Source: RGIG995 sp045635765
GTDB lineage: Bacteria; Bacillota; Clostridia; Oscillospirales; UBA644
NCBI GenBank assembly: GCA_045635765.1
Contig: JAZTWH010000011.1
Coordinates: 4,511 to 68,510 of the forward strand
Length of the DNA: 64,000 nucleotides
Direction of reading: 5' to 3'
The notes beneath the pieces were generated by a model, which saw only the letters and a list, made by a program, of their open reading frames with translations, searched no databases and was not told where the DNA came from. Both the position numbers and the translations under genes were made by a program. This document shows, piece after piece, positions 1 through 8,529 of this stretch (positions are counted from its first letter, which is position 1; every line of letters starts with the position of its first letter).

Positions 1-84
1 TTCCTTGATGCTTCCAATGGCGGTCTGGGTGTCGTACAGGTCCAGTTCCGCCCGGTAGTTTTCGGGGATGAAGGTCTTACTCAT
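1..84 (-). CDS. asnA: Aspartate--ammonia ligase, N-terminal fragment (cut by window edge)
   Basis: Only the first 28 codons lie inside the window. They read MSKTFIPENYRAELDLYDTQ and then continue to a TAIGSIKE-like segment, which resembles the N-terminus of clostridial AsnA, the ammonia-dependent asparagine synthetase related to class II aminoacyl-tRNA synthetases. The ATG is preceded by an AAAGGA ribosome site, and a promoter lies about 45 bases further upstream. The catalytic part is outside the window, so identity rests on the N-terminal pattern alone. It is divergent from the methyltransferase gene to its right. Confidence 0.6.
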   Translation of the reverse strand, partial: MSKTFIPENYRAELDLYDTQTAIGSIKE

Positions 85-128
85 AACAAAAAGTCCTTTC
101 GGAGCGTTAATGCTTTTTATAATATTTT

Positions 129-158
129 ATTATACTCTAATACGGACACACTTGTCAA
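129..158 (-). promoter_or_regulatory. Promoter of asnA
   Basis: On the minus strand TTGACA (158-153) is followed after 18 bases by TATAAT (134-129). The predicted transcript has a leader of only about 35 bases, too short for a T-box. Confidence 0.6.
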
Positions 159-325
159 CCCCGTGCTCCCAAAAGCCAAAAAAAATTCGGGAATTGTTCG
201 GATTTTCAAGGCAGAAGTATTTCATACTTTTCAGCCCACGGTGGATAGTTTTCAGAAAACGCCACGACACGGGCGAAGAAAAGGCACGGTCCACCGGGAA
301 ACGAGCCTTTTTCTGTTAAAACGGC

Positions 326-354
326 TTGACATTCTCTCTCACTTATGATAAAAT
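326..354 (+). promoter_or_regulatory. Promoter of the rRNA methyltransferase gene
   Basis: TTGACA (326-331), a 17-base spacer and TAAAAT (349-354). Its position excludes the upstream ATG codon at 345 as the translation start of the following gene. The stretch 159-325 otherwise holds only a weak AAAAGGC/GCCTTTT hairpin (279-312). Confidence 0.6.
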
Positions 355-386
355 ATAAATACTATAAAATGGGGGATTGTGGGCTT

Positions 387-1736
387 ATGAAGAAAAACGA
401 TCTGGTGACCGTGGAGATCACCGACATGACCTTTGACGGTGCCGGAATCGGGCACGTGGACCTTTCGGGCCGGCCCTTTCCTCTGTTCGTCCGTGCCGCC
501 GCCGTCGGAGACCTGGTCGAATGTCGGATCATCAAGGTTTTGAAGCATTACGCCGTGGCAATTCTGCATCGGATCGTCACTCCCTCTCCCCATCGAATTC
601 CTCCCGCTTGTCCCGTGGCGGAACGGTGCGGAGGCTGTGCCTTCCATCACGTGTCCTACGAGGCGGAATTGGGATACAAGACCAACGCCGTCCGCCAGGC
701 CTATAAGTTGAACTATCCCCACCCCATTTCCGTCAATCCCTGTGTCCCCTCCCCCGGACAGACCGCCTATCGGAATAAACTGCAGCTGCCCCTCTCTCCC
801 GACGGAAAATTCGGCTTTTATTCTCTCCATTCCCACCGGGTGGTCCCCACCTCCGACTGTTTCGCCGGCCACGGGGACTTTGCCCTCGTGGTGCGGGCGG
901 TGGAGGAATGGATCCAAAAGAATTCCGTCTCCCCCTACGACGAGTCCACGGGCCGGGGCTTGGTCCGCCACCTGTTTCTCCGCCGGGGACATCACACGGG
1001 ACAGATCATGGTCTGCCTGACCGTCAACGCCGGATCCGTAACCCAAGTTCCCGCAATCCAAACTCTGACGGAAGCCCTGGGCCAATTCCCCGGGGTCAAG
1101 AGCCTTTGGCTCAATTTCAATCAAAAAAAGACCAACGTTATTTTCGGGGACCGGTTTCACCTGTTGTCCGGCACTGAACGGATCCTTGACACCATGAACG
1201 GCGTCAAGTTTGCCATCTCCCCCCGGTCCTTTTATCAGATCAACACCCCCCAGGCGGAAGCCATCTACACCGCCGCCGCCGACCACCTTTCCGCCGACGA
1301 CATTTTGTTGGATCTGTACTGCGGCATCGGCACCATCGGCCTCACCTGTGCCCACAAGGTCAAGGAAATCATCGGCATTGAGGTCATCCCCGAAGCCATA
1401 GAAGACGCCAAAGAAAACGCAAGGCTCAACGGCATCGAAAACGCACGATTCTTTGCCGCCGACGCGGCAAAAACCCTGGAGATCCTCCGCTCCCTCCCCC
1501 GCAGGCCCAACGCCGTCATTGACGACCCGCCCCGAAAGGGCCTGTCTGCCGACGCCGTGTCCGCCCTGAAAGAAATGGACCCCGAAAAAATAATCTATGT
1601 CAGTTGCAACCCCGCCACCCAGGCCAGAGACCTCGCCCTGCTCCGGGTCCGCTACACCCCCGGCCCCGTCACCCCCTACGACATGTTCCCCCGAACCGGC
1701 CACGTGGAGTCCGTCGTTTGCCTGACCCGAAAATAA
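387..1736 (+). CDS. rlmCD: 23S rRNA (uracil-C5)-methyltransferase, RlmD/RlmCD family
   Basis: Methylates C5 of uridines in 23S rRNA using S-adenosylmethionine. From the ATG at 387 the protein has 449 residues. An N-terminal TRAM-type beta-barrel covers about residues 1-55. The iron-sulfur cysteines are C75, C81, C84 and C158. The SAM-binding motif LDLYCGIGTIGL starts near residue 309, a DDPPRKG motif follows near 380, and the catalytic Cys407 sits in YVSCNP. ATG 387 is chosen because the reading frame further upstream overlaps the promoter. The gene stands alone; only a 5-bp hairpin (1742-1755) follows it. In Firmicutes this family often modifies both U747 and U1939, so the RlmCD label is a family-level inference. 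Confidence 0.88.
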   Translation: MKKNDLVTVEITDMTFDGAGIGHVDLSGRPFPLFVRAAAVGDLVECRIIKVLKHYAVAILHRIVTPSPHRIPPACPVAERCGGCAFHHVSYEAELGYKTNAVRQAYKLNYPHPISVNPCVPSPGQTAYRNKLQLPLSPDGKFGFYSLHSHRVVPTSDCFAGHGDFALVVRAVEEWIQKNSVSPYDESTGRGLVRHLFLRRGHHTGQIMVCLTVNAGSVTQVPAIQTLTEALGQFPGVKSLWLNFNQKKTNVIFGDRFHLLSGTERILDTMNGVKFAISPRSFYQINTPQAEAIYTAAADHLSADDILLDLYCGIGTIGLTCAHKVKEIIGIEVIPEAIEDAKENARLNGIENARFFAADAAKTLEILRSLPRRPNAVIDDPPRKGLSADAVSALKEMDPEKIIYVSCNPATQARDLALLRVRYTPGPVTPYDMFPRTGHVESVVCLTRK

Positions 1737-2000
1737 TTGCTCTCCGGATTCGGAGTTTAAATCGAACCATCGAAAGTCGTTCCGACACAAAGGTCATTTT
1801 ATAACAATACAACACAACGTCGAAGAGAGCTGTGGGCGGAAGAAAAATCCATCCCCCTTGGCCTTGCCCTTCCCGTTGTGCCCGGCTTGGATGGAAGCAT
1901 CCGCCCCGTCCCACCCCCGTTCCGGGGAGGTCCGGGACGGCCATGACCGACGTTTTCCCTTGGGGCGGGGAAGAGAAATCTTGAAATAATGCGAAAGGAG
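1737..2000. other. Intergenic stretch without recognised gene
   Basis: About 270 bases between the methyltransferase and a small membrane protein. It holds a weak hairpin (CTCCG-gatt-CGGAG, 1742-1755) and, at its right end, an AAAGGAG ribosome site (1994-2000). I see no RNA gene, clear promoter or conserved coding frame. Confidence 0.5.
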
Positions 2001-2008
2001 TATGGGCC

Positions 2009-2320
2009 GTGTTAAGTGCCGATAATCTTGTGATCCTGGCCATTGCGTTGATCGTGTTGGGAGGGCAGACGGTCCTGTGTTTTTGGGTGCGAAGGTTTTG
2101 GGTCCGGCTGATTCCGGGGACGGTTTGCCTGTCCGGGGCCCTTCTGTTGGGGGGACTGGGCTGCGTGCTTGAGGGATGGGACGCCCTGGGGTGTTTTCTT
2201 TGCTCCCTTTTCGCCCTGGTCCTTGGAGTCCTTTGCGGTCTCCCTTGGGGAATTTGGGGAATCGCCCAAGGAATCGCGGCTATTTCCCGTAGAATAAAAA
2301 ATAGAAAAGAGAAAAAATGA
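2009..2320 (+). CDS. Small hydrophobic membrane protein of unknown function
   Basis: 103 residues, starting at a GTG that lies 8 bases after a strong AAAGGAG. Three hydrophobic stretches (about residues 5-27, 33-53 and 59-86) are followed by a basic tail rich in Arg and Lys, so the C-terminus is probably cytoplasmic. I do not recognise a family. It ends 12 bases before the glycerophosphodiesterase gene, whose ribosome site follows directly after this stop codon, so the two are probably co-transcribed. It could be a regulator or partner of that membrane-anchored enzyme, but nothing in the sequence shows this. Confidence 0.6.
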   Translation: MLSADNLVILAIALIVLGGQTVLCFWVRRFWVRLIPGTVCLSGALLLGGLGCVLEGWDALGCFLCSLFALVLGVLCGLPWGIWGIAQGIAAISRRIKNRKEKK

Positions 2321-2332
2321 AGGAGTAAAACA

Positions 2333-3340
2333 ATGATGAAACGGTTCAAAGGGCTTAAGATTTTGGCCATGATTTTAGGGACGGTTTTGGTGTTTTTCTT
2401 GGTCATCAACCTGATTCCCCCGACTAAGGTGACTCAACAGAATCCCTTCGTGGTCGGCGATGGAGACCTGCCCATGGTGGCGGCTCACCGGGGTGGCGGA
2501 GCCTGTAACCCGGAAAACACCATGCTTGCCTTCCGGGAAGCGGTGAACACCTACCGGGTGGATATCATCGAAAGCGATCTGTACTTAACCAAGGACGGGT
2601 ATTTGGTCTACAATCACGATGCCTACATCGATGAGACCTGCAACGTCAACGGGGATCTGACCCTGGATCAGGTCAAGGCTCTGTGCGAGAAGGAAGAAAA
2701 CCGTCACTACATTTCCGACCTGACCCTGGCAGAGCTGGAGCAATACAATTTCGGGTATTATTTTGAACGGGACGGCCAGCGGATCTATAAGGACGTCACC
2801 GACGTTGCCGCCGCCGGTTTGCAGATTGCGACGGCAGATAAGCTGTTTGAAGAATTCTATCAGTCGAATTCCGATTTGTTGTTCATCGTGGAGATCAAAA
2901 ACAGCGGGGAACAGGGACTCGAAGCCTGCCGGATCCTCAACGAAGCCTTGGAGCCCTATCCCCAATACCGCAACCAAATCGTCATCGGCACCTTCCACCA
3001 AGAGGTGGAGCAGGAATTGAAGGAGAAATATCCCCATCTGATGCGGGGGGCCTCCGAGGCCTCTGCCGGGGATTTCATCAAGACCCTTCTGCTTGGGGTG
3101 AATCTCTTTGACGACAGTGATTTCGTTTGCCTGCAGATTCCTTTGACCTACGATGTGGGCTTTGATCTTCCCTTGACCCTAAAACCCATCGTAAGCCGTG
3201 CCCATCGGCGGAATATGGCGGTGCAGTACTGGACCATCAACGACGCCGACGATATGCGTAAACTCATCGACCTGAGATGCGACTGCATCATGACCGACAA
3301 CCCTCAATTGCTGCAGCAGGTGTTGGAGGAATACCGATAA
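2333..3340 (+). CDS. Membrane-anchored glycerophosphodiester phosphodiesterase
   Basis: Hydrolyses glycerophosphodiesters to glycerol-3-phosphate and an alcohol. 335 residues. One N-terminal transmembrane segment (about 9-28) would anchor the enzyme with the catalytic part outside the membrane. The GDPD signature is clear: AAHRGGG (H52, R53), E80 and D82 in IESDLYL, H95 in YNHD, and later EIKN and TDNP near the C-terminus. The start is the first of two adjacent ATG codons, 8 bases after AGGAG. It sits in a row with a CE4 deacetylase and a PHP hydrolase, which suggests envelope or phospholipid turnover. Substrate is not determined by sequence. Confidence 0.85.
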   Translation: MMKRFKGLKILAMILGTVLVFFLVINLIPPTKVTQQNPFVVGDGDLPMVAAHRGGGACNPENTMLAFREAVNTYRVDIIESDLYLTKDGYLVYNHDAYIDETCNVNGDLTLDQVKALCEKEENRHYISDLTLAELEQYNFGYYFERDGQRIYKDVTDVAAAGLQIATADKLFEEFYQSNSDLLFIVEIKNSGEQGLEACRILNEALEPYPQYRNQIVIGTFHQEVEQELKEKYPHLMRGASEASAGDFIKTLLLGVNLFDDSDFVCLQIPLTYDVGFDLPLTLKPIVSRAHRRNMAVQYWTINDADDMRKLIDLRCDCIMTDNPQLLQQVLEEYR

Positions 3341-3356
3341 GAAACGAGATGAACGG

Positions 3357-4085
3357 ATGTTCTACGGAAAAATGAAAGCGGTGACCTTCAGCTACGACGA
3401 CGGCACCGTCCAGGATATTCGCCTGGCAGAGATGTTTCACAAATATGGATTGAAGGCCACCTTTAATCTTAATTCCGGATTGCTGGGCAAGCCCGGCCAG
3501 CTGATTCGGGAGGGCGTGGTGGTGGATCATACCAAAAATAATCCGGCGGATGTTCCTCATATTTACGCGGGGCATGAAATTGCCGGGCATACCCTGAAGC
3601 ATCCCCGCCTTCCCGAGATCGAAGACGATGTGGAAGTGATCCGCCAGGTGGAGGAGGACCGTCTGCGTTTGTCAGAGATCGCCGGCTATGAGGTGGTGGG
3701 CTTTGCGTACCCCTGCGGCGGCGTCAACAACGATGAACGGGTGGCGGAATTGATCCGTAAGCACACCGGAGTGCGTTACTGTCGGACCATTACCGGCAAT
3801 GATTCCTTTGATCTCCAATCAAACCTCTATCGGTTCAATCCCACGGTGCACCATCACCGGGATCCGGAAAAAATGCTTGCATTGGCAGAGAAATTTCTGT
3901 CTCTGAAGCCGGAGACCCCGCAGATTTTCTATATTTGGGGCCATGCCTTTGAGTTTGACGTGAAGGACAACTGGGGCTGGTTTGAAGAATTTTTGCAAAC
4001 TATCTCCGGCAAAGACGACGTTTTTTACGGCACCAATCGAGAGGTCCTGCTATGCCAGCCGGCACAGACAACTCCCAAGAAGTAG
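3357..4085 (+). CDS. Polysaccharide deacetylase (CE4, NodB-like)
   Basis: Metal-dependent deacetylase of N- or O-acetylated glycans. 242 residues with the CE4 motifs in order: FSYDDGT (D14, D15), AGHTLKHP (H78, H82), FAYPCGG near residue 118 and IWGHAFEF near 196. There is no signal peptide, so the substrate may be intracellular. The start is 16 bases after the phosphodiesterase stop, with a weak ribosome site. The last 15 residues (after TNREVLL) look unlike the usual family tail and are encoded by the first copy of a 27-base direct repeat whose second copy lies after the stop codon. The natural C-terminus may therefore have been altered by the duplication. Confidence 0.82.
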   Translation: MFYGKMKAVTFSYDDGTVQDIRLAEMFHKYGLKATFNLNSGLLGKPGQLIREGVVVDHTKNNPADVPHIYAGHEIAGHTLKHPRLPEIEDDVEVIRQVEEDRLRLSEIAGYEVVGFAYPCGGVNNDERVAELIRKHTGVRYCRTITGNDSFDLQSNLYRFNPTVHHHRDPEKMLALAEKFLSLKPETPQIFYIWGHAFEFDVKDNWGWFEEFLQTISGKDDVFYGTNREVLLCQPAQTTPKK

Positions 4086-4133
4086 AGGGCCTTTTCGATC
4101 CCGCCGGGTCCTGCTATGCCAGCCGGCACAGAC
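4043..4133. repeat. 27-base direct repeat across the CE4 stop codon
   Basis: The same 27 bases (beginning GGTCCTGCTATGCC) occur at 4043-4069, inside the last codons of the deacetylase gene, and at 4107-4133, after its stop. The period is 64 bases. The second copy continues in frame to a TGA. This is one case of the 3'-end duplication pattern seen at many genes here. Confidence 0.85.
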
Positions 4134-4253
4134 GATTTTTGAAAGAGGTTCTTCTCTTCCATGATTGGCCCTACCTTCAAGTATTCATAAATAACTGCCA
4201 AAAATGCGAAAATTCCTTGGTTGCTAAGAATCTTTCAGAAATAAGGGATGACA

Positions 4254-4985
4254 ATGATTTTAATGGATCTGCATGTTCATTCCTCCGGGATCAGCACTTG
4301 TTGCCGGATTTCGGGGGAGAAGGGGGTGGATTTTGCAAAGGAGAGGGGATTGGGCGGCTTTGTGCTGACCAATCACTACGTGGATAACTACGTGGGAGGC
4401 TCCCGGCACGGGACCTACGAGGAGCTGGCGTCCCATTACAGGGAGGAATACCGCCGGGTCCGGGATTACGGAACCAGGGTAGGATTTTCGGTCTTGTTCG
4501 GGATGGAGATCACGGCCGGCTGGGATCGGGACGTCCACCTTTTGGTCTACGGCGTTGACGAGCAGTTCGTGACGGAGCATCCGCGGGTGTGTCTGTATTC
4601 TGCCCGGGAGCTGTACGACGCAGTCTACGCCGCTGGCGGCATCCTGGTTCAGGCCCATCCCTATCGGAGAGCCCCTCGGTTGCAGGATCTTTCCCTTTTG
4701 GACGGGGTGGAGATTTCGTGCCATCCGAATCCCACGTTTGGGGGAAGCTTTGCCCTTCAGATGCTGGAGATCGCCCGGGAGAATGGAAAAATCCTCACCT
4801 GCGGCGGCGATTATCACGCTGACGTCCCCTACCGTCCTGGCTGTGGAGTTTTCCTCCCCGAAGGGGTCCGGGACGGGCCGTCGTTGGCCACGTATTTAAA
4901 GACCGCCCCCGAGCTGCAACTGCAGGTTCACGAGCCCGGCGGAGAAATTTTTTCTTTGAAATATTCCAGAAAGGATGTACGATAA
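4254..4985 (+). CDS. PHP-domain metal-dependent phosphoesterase
   Basis: PHP-superfamily hydrolase of about 243 residues. Visible motifs are DLHVHSS at the N-terminus, NHY, GMEI, AHPYR and GGDYHAD, which supply the His, Asp and Glu ligands of the usual metal site. No polymerase or tRNA domain is attached, so it is a stand-alone PHP protein, possibly a histidinol-phosphatase-like or nucleotide phosphoesterase. ATG 4254 is preferred over 4248 because AAGGG (4243-4247) is then 6 bases away. Its stop codon abuts the ATG of the next gene, and the next ribosome site lies inside this gene, so translation is probably coupled. Confidence 0.78.
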   Translation: MILMDLHVHSSGISTCCRISGEKGVDFAKERGLGGFVLTNHYVDNYVGGSRHGTYEELASHYREEYRRVRDYGTRVGFSVLFGMEITAGWDRDVHLLVYGVDEQFVTEHPRVCLYSARELYDAVYAAGGILVQAHPYRRAPRLQDLSLLDGVEISCHPNPTFGGSFALQMLEIARENGKILTCGGDYHADVPYRPGCGVFLPEGVRDGPSLATYLKTAPELQLQVHEPGGEIFSLKYSRKDVR

Positions 4986-6308
4986 ATGGAACAAGTTATT
5001 TCTGCGGTGGAAAAATACCGCGACCTCATCTTGGAGGCAGAGCGTTATATCTGGAAGCATCCAGAGACCGGCTACAAGGAAGTCAAAACCTCCGCCTACA
5101 TGGCCGAGCAGTTTGAAAAATTGGGATATTCCCTCACCTATGCAGAGGGAATCCCCGGCTTTATTACCAGAATCGACACCGGTCGGCCCGGGCCGGAGGT
5201 CATGATTTTGGGGGAATTGGACTCCGTGGTGTGTCCTTCCCACCCCCAATCGGATCCGGAAACCGGGGCGGTCCACGCCTGCGGACACAACGCCCAATGT
5301 GCCGCCCTTCTGGGCATCGCCGCCGCATTGACTGAGCCGGGGATGCTGGACGGCCTTTCCGGGAGCATCCGCCTTTGTGCCGTTCCGGCGGAAGAGCTCT
5401 TGGAGATCACCTACCGTCAGCAGTTGATGGACCGGGGAATCATTAAATATTTCGGCGGTAAGGTGGAATTTTTGTACCGGGGACTGTTTGACGGGGTGGA
5501 CCTGGCGTTCATGGTCCATACGGCCGAGGTCTCTTATTTGCGAAAGGGTGCTGTGGGAATGATCGCCAAGAAGATCATTTACAAAGGAAAATCCGCCCAC
5601 GCGGGAAGCTCCCCCCATCAGGGCATCAACGCTCTTTACGCCGCTACCTGCGGTCTCAACGCCGTCAATGCGTTGCGGGAGACCTTCCGGGAACAGGATT
5701 TGATCCGGTTCCATCCCATCATCACCAAGGGTGGGGATATTGTAAACGCTATCCCCGAATCCGTAGAAATCGAGACCTACGTGCGGGGTGCCTCCTTTGA
5801 GGCTATTGAGAACGCCAGTCGCCGGATCAACCGGGCCCTGGCCGGAGCTGCTCTTTCGGTAGGCTGCAACGTGGAGATCATCGACGCTCCCGGATATGCC
5901 CCCGAACAGAATTCTCCCGAATTAAACGAGATCGCCGCCCAATCCGCAACGGCCGTCGGCCGTAGCTTCCGTTGCCTCGACATTATTGGAACCGGAAGTA
6001 CCGACATGGGCGACCTGTCCTGCATCATGCCCACGGTTCAACCCCATTTCGGCGGAGCTGTCGGCGACGCCCACGGAAATAATTTCTATATCGACGACCC
6101 GGGATATGCCTGTGTGGACAGTGCAAAAATGCAGTTGGCCATGCTTTTCCTCCTTTTGAAAGAGGATGCCCGGCGTGCCAAGGACGTCCTGGCCAACTTC
6201 AAGCCGGCCTTTTCCTCCAAAGAGGCATACCTGGCCTACGTGGACGCCCTCAACGTTTCCGGAGACCGCATCTGTTACGGGCAAGACTCCGCAACGGTCA
6301 AGATTTAA
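4986..6308 (+). CDS. M20-family amidohydrolase/peptidase
   Basis: 440-residue zinc hydrolase of the M20 amidohydrolase type (aminobenzoyl-glutamate hydrolase or N-acyl amino acid amidohydrolase class). It shows LGELDSVVCP followed by HACGHNAQ (metal ligands), AVPAEE (catalytic Glu) and KSAHAGSSP at the dimerisation lid, then a C-terminal FGGAVGDAHG segment. The start follows the PHP gene stop with no gap. The insertion between AVPAEE and the lid domain is longer than in the simple M20D enzyme encoded at 16329. Its substrate cannot be told from sequence. The stop region is duplicated downstream. Confidence 0.78.
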   Translation: MEQVISAVEKYRDLILEAERYIWKHPETGYKEVKTSAYMAEQFEKLGYSLTYAEGIPGFITRIDTGRPGPEVMILGELDSVVCPSHPQSDPETGAVHACGHNAQCAALLGIAAALTEPGMLDGLSGSIRLCAVPAEELLEITYRQQLMDRGIIKYFGGKVEFLYRGLFDGVDLAFMVHTAEVSYLRKGAVGMIAKKIIYKGKSAHAGSSPHQGINALYAATCGLNAVNALRETFREQDLIRFHPIITKGGDIVNAIPESVEIETYVRGASFEAIENASRRINRALAGAALSVGCNVEIIDAPGYAPEQNSPELNEIAAQSATAVGRSFRCLDIIGTGSTDMGDLSCIMPTVQPHFGGAVGDAHGNNFYIDDPGYACVDSAKMQLAMLFLLLKEDARRAKDVLANFKPAFSSKEAYLAYVDALNVSGDRICYGQDSATVKI

Positions 6309-6380
6309 CTGCAAGATGACAGCCCGCGGGGAATCTTTCCCGACGGACAGGATGTAACCTGCAACATTTATGGCCCGCGG
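6291..6380. repeat. Stop-anchored tandem duplication after the M20 gene
   Basis: The segment ending in the stop codon (6291-6308, ACGGTCAAGATTTAA) recurs with changes 49 bases later (6342-6357, ACGGACAGGATGTAA). The 20 or so bases following each stop (CTGCAAGATGACAGCCCGCG and a diverged copy) also match. Both copies end in TAA. Confidence 0.7.
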
Positions 6381-6427
6381 AGCATTGCCTTCGCACGGAA
6401 TGAAATCAGGAAAGAGAGTATTTTATT

Positions 6428-6973
6428 ATGTCGTTATCCGGTGCCGTTCACCATTTCAATACCATTACCCGGCACCGCCATCGGGTGATCGTCCATTGCT
6501 TTAAGGCAGGGATTCCCTGGCGGGGGCTGATGCACGATCTGTCCAAATATACTCCCACGGAATTTTCCGAAGGGGCGAAGCATTGGCTGGGGAACCGTTC
6601 TCCCAACGAAAAAGCCCGGAAGGAAACGGGATATTCCTTGGCTTGGCTTCACCATCAGGGGCGGAATCGGCATCATTTTGAGTATTGGTACGATTACAAT
6701 CCCGCCACGCATCAGCGGATGCCGGTAAAAATGCCCTTTGTCTTTGTTCTGGAGATGTTTTGCGACCGGGTGGCCGCCAGCAAGATCTATCAGGGAAAGG
6801 CATACACCGACCGCCATCCCTTGGATTATTTTATGCGGGCAAAATCCTACCGGGTCATCCATCCCGAAACCTCGGATCTGTTGGAGAGCTGGCTTGTAAT
6901 GCTCTCAGAACAGGGGGAAAAAGAGACCTTCCGCCATCTGCGTAATTTACGAAAACACCATCCCGAATATTGA
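6428..6973 (+). CDS. DUF5662-type protein, His-rich, HD-like
   Basis: 181 residues, unusually rich in His, Arg and Trp. Paired histidines occur along the chain: HHF near the N-terminus, MHDLSKYTP near residue 36, WLHHQGRNRHHFEYW near 75, and DRHPLDYF. The HD pair and the spaced histidines resemble small metal-dependent HD-type hydrolases of the DUF5662 family, for which I know no established function. GAGAG precedes the ATG. It lies 15 bases before an M18 aminopeptidase gene and may be co-transcribed with it. Confidence 0.65.
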   Translation: MSLSGAVHHFNTITRHRHRVIVHCFKAGIPWRGLMHDLSKYTPTEFSEGAKHWLGNRSPNEKARKETGYSLAWLHHQGRNRHHFEYWYDYNPATHQRMPVKMPFVFVLEMFCDRVAASKIYQGKAYTDRHPLDYFMRAKSYRVIHPETSDLLESWLVMLSEQGEKETFRHLRNLRKHHPEY

Positions 6974-6988
6974 GAGAGGGGAAATGAC

Positions 6989-8263
6989 ATGAACGTTGAA
7001 ACATTGCTCGATTTGATCCACCGTACTCCTACGGCCTGGCACGCGGCGGAGAAGGGGAAGGAGATGCTGTTGCAAGGGGGATATTCTCCCCTTCCTCAGG
7101 CGGGTGCCGTGGGCGGGGGAAATTGGTTCACCCTGCGAAACGGCTCGGCCCTCGTGGCCTTTCGGATCCCGGAAAAAACCGATTTTCGGACGGTCTGCTT
7201 CCGCATTACGGCGGCTCACGGGGATTCTCCCTGCTTCCGGCTGAAGCCCGACGGGACTCTGAAGGGCACCGTTACCCGTCTCAATACGGAATGTTACGGC
7301 GGGGGGATTCACTCTACCTGGATGGATGTGGGCCTGGGGCTGGCCGGCCGGGTCATGGTCCGTACCGACGGAGGAATTCAGGCGAAATTGCTGTATATTG
7401 ACCGGCCTGTGGCGGTGATTCCCAATACGGCACCCCACTTGCGGCCCATGAACGACGGATTGACCCTGGACCCAAAGGGGGACCTGATTCCCCTGTTTGC
7501 AGGAAGGGACGGGGATCTTAAGGAATTGTTGGCCGCAGAACTGTCGGAAGATCCCGACCGAATCCTGGGGTGGGATCTGTCCTTGGTGGACTGCAGTAAG
7601 GGCTTTACCTTCGGTCCCAAGGGAGAGTTTATGACCTCGCCCCGGCTGGACGATCTGGAATGTGTCTTTACTTGCCTGGACGGATTTTTGTCCGCAACGT
7701 GTCCCGAGAACGTGATCCCGGTCTTTGCCCTGTTCGATAACGAGGAGACAGGCTCTTTGTCCTATGCCGGTGCCGCCGGGACTCTGTTGAAGGATGCCTT
7801 GGCTCGGATCATTCCCGACCCGGACCTGCTTCGAGGGGCTCTTGCCCGGTCCTTCTTCCTTTCGGCGGACAATGCCCACGCCCTTCACCCCAACCATCCC
7901 GAACTGTACGACGGCCAAAACGCTCCCATAATGAACGGAGGCGTGGTGGTGAAATATAACGCCTCTCAGCGGTATATGTCCGACGGCTTTTCCGGGGCGG
8001 TCTTTACGGAAATCTGCAAAAAAGCCGGAGTCCCCTGCCAGGTCTTCTGCAATCGGTCCGACAAACGGGGCGGAAGCACCTTGGGGAATCTTTCCGAGGC
8101 TCAGGTCCCCGTCCGAGGCGTGGACGTGGGGGCGGCCCAGCTGGCCATGCACTCCGCACGGGAGACGGCAGGCAGCCTTGACGTGGAATACCTTTCCCGG
8201 GCCATGACCGCATTCTACGAGGCAGATTTCACCCTGTCCGACGACGGCGTTCGTTGGAATTAA
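6989..8263 (+). CDS. M18-family aminopeptidase (ApeB/DAP2-like)
   Basis: Cytosolic dinuclear-zinc aminopeptidase that removes N-terminal, often acidic, residues. 424 residues, typical for the family. Metal and catalytic motifs are AAHGDSP (about residue 84), LDDLECVF (about 230), FDNEETGS (about 255) and SADNAHALHPNHPE (about 298), with HSARET near the C-terminus. The start follows AGGGGAAATGAC. It is one of four metallopeptidases in the first 17 kb. Its last codons (TTGGAATTAA) are in register with a 40-base repeat array that fills the following intergenic space. Confidence 0.85.
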   Translation: MNVETLLDLIHRTPTAWHAAEKGKEMLLQGGYSPLPQAGAVGGGNWFTLRNGSALVAFRIPEKTDFRTVCFRITAAHGDSPCFRLKPDGTLKGTVTRLNTECYGGGIHSTWMDVGLGLAGRVMVRTDGGIQAKLLYIDRPVAVIPNTAPHLRPMNDGLTLDPKGDLIPLFAGRDGDLKELLAAELSEDPDRILGWDLSLVDCSKGFTFGPKGEFMTSPRLDDLECVFTCLDGFLSATCPENVIPVFALFDNEETGSLSYAGAAGTLLKDALARIIPDPDLLRGALARSFFLSADNAHALHPNHPELYDGQNAPIMNGGVVVKYNASQRYMSDGFSGAVFTEICKKAGVPCQVFCNRSDKRGGSTLGNLSEAQVPVRGVDVGAAQLAMHSARETAGSLDVEYLSRAMTAFYEADFTLSDDGVRWN

Positions 8264-8490
8264 CCCAAAGGCGGACCCCAAAAAATGCAAGCAACCCAAG
8301 ACCGAAAGTCAAACAATCAAGGAAGGCAATCCCGCGAATCAACGGAATTGTGTCAAGGGGTTGCTACCAGTCCATGGAATCAGAATCGTGCCAATTCGTG
8401 CATTGCAAAGCCCGTGGAATCAGAATCATGCCAGTTCAAGTATTGCAAAGTCCGTGGAATCAGAATCGTGTCAAGTCAAGTATTGCGATG
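8251..8490. repeat. 40-base tandem array beginning at the M18 stop codon
   Basis: Six consecutive 40-base units start at 8251, 8291, 8331, 8371, 8411 and 8451. The last three are closely alike (TCCGTGGAATCAGAATCGTG then a TCAAGTATTGCAAAG-like part). The first contains the final codons and TAA of the M18 gene in register (TTGGAATTAA against GTGGAATCAG). There are no unique spacers, so it is not a CRISPR array. Confidence 0.8.
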
Positions 8491-8529
8491 AATTATTGAA
8501 ATCATGCCAATGAAGAGGAGAAAGCCGAA

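Noticed and set aside
339..1790. Long minus-strand open frame (483 codons) opposite the methyltransferase
   Set aside because: Antisense shadow of a clear RlmCD gene; low-complexity Gly/Val/Asp composition and no ribosome site.
4052..4387. 111-codon plus-strand frame between CE4 and PHP genes
   Set aside because: Overlaps both genes out of frame; its first part is the direct repeat.
8329..8490. Possible CRISPR array (regular 40-base period)
   Set aside because: Whole units are repeated without unique spacers, repeats are degenerate and no cas genes exist nearby. The same holds for 39119-39378 and 17462-17770.
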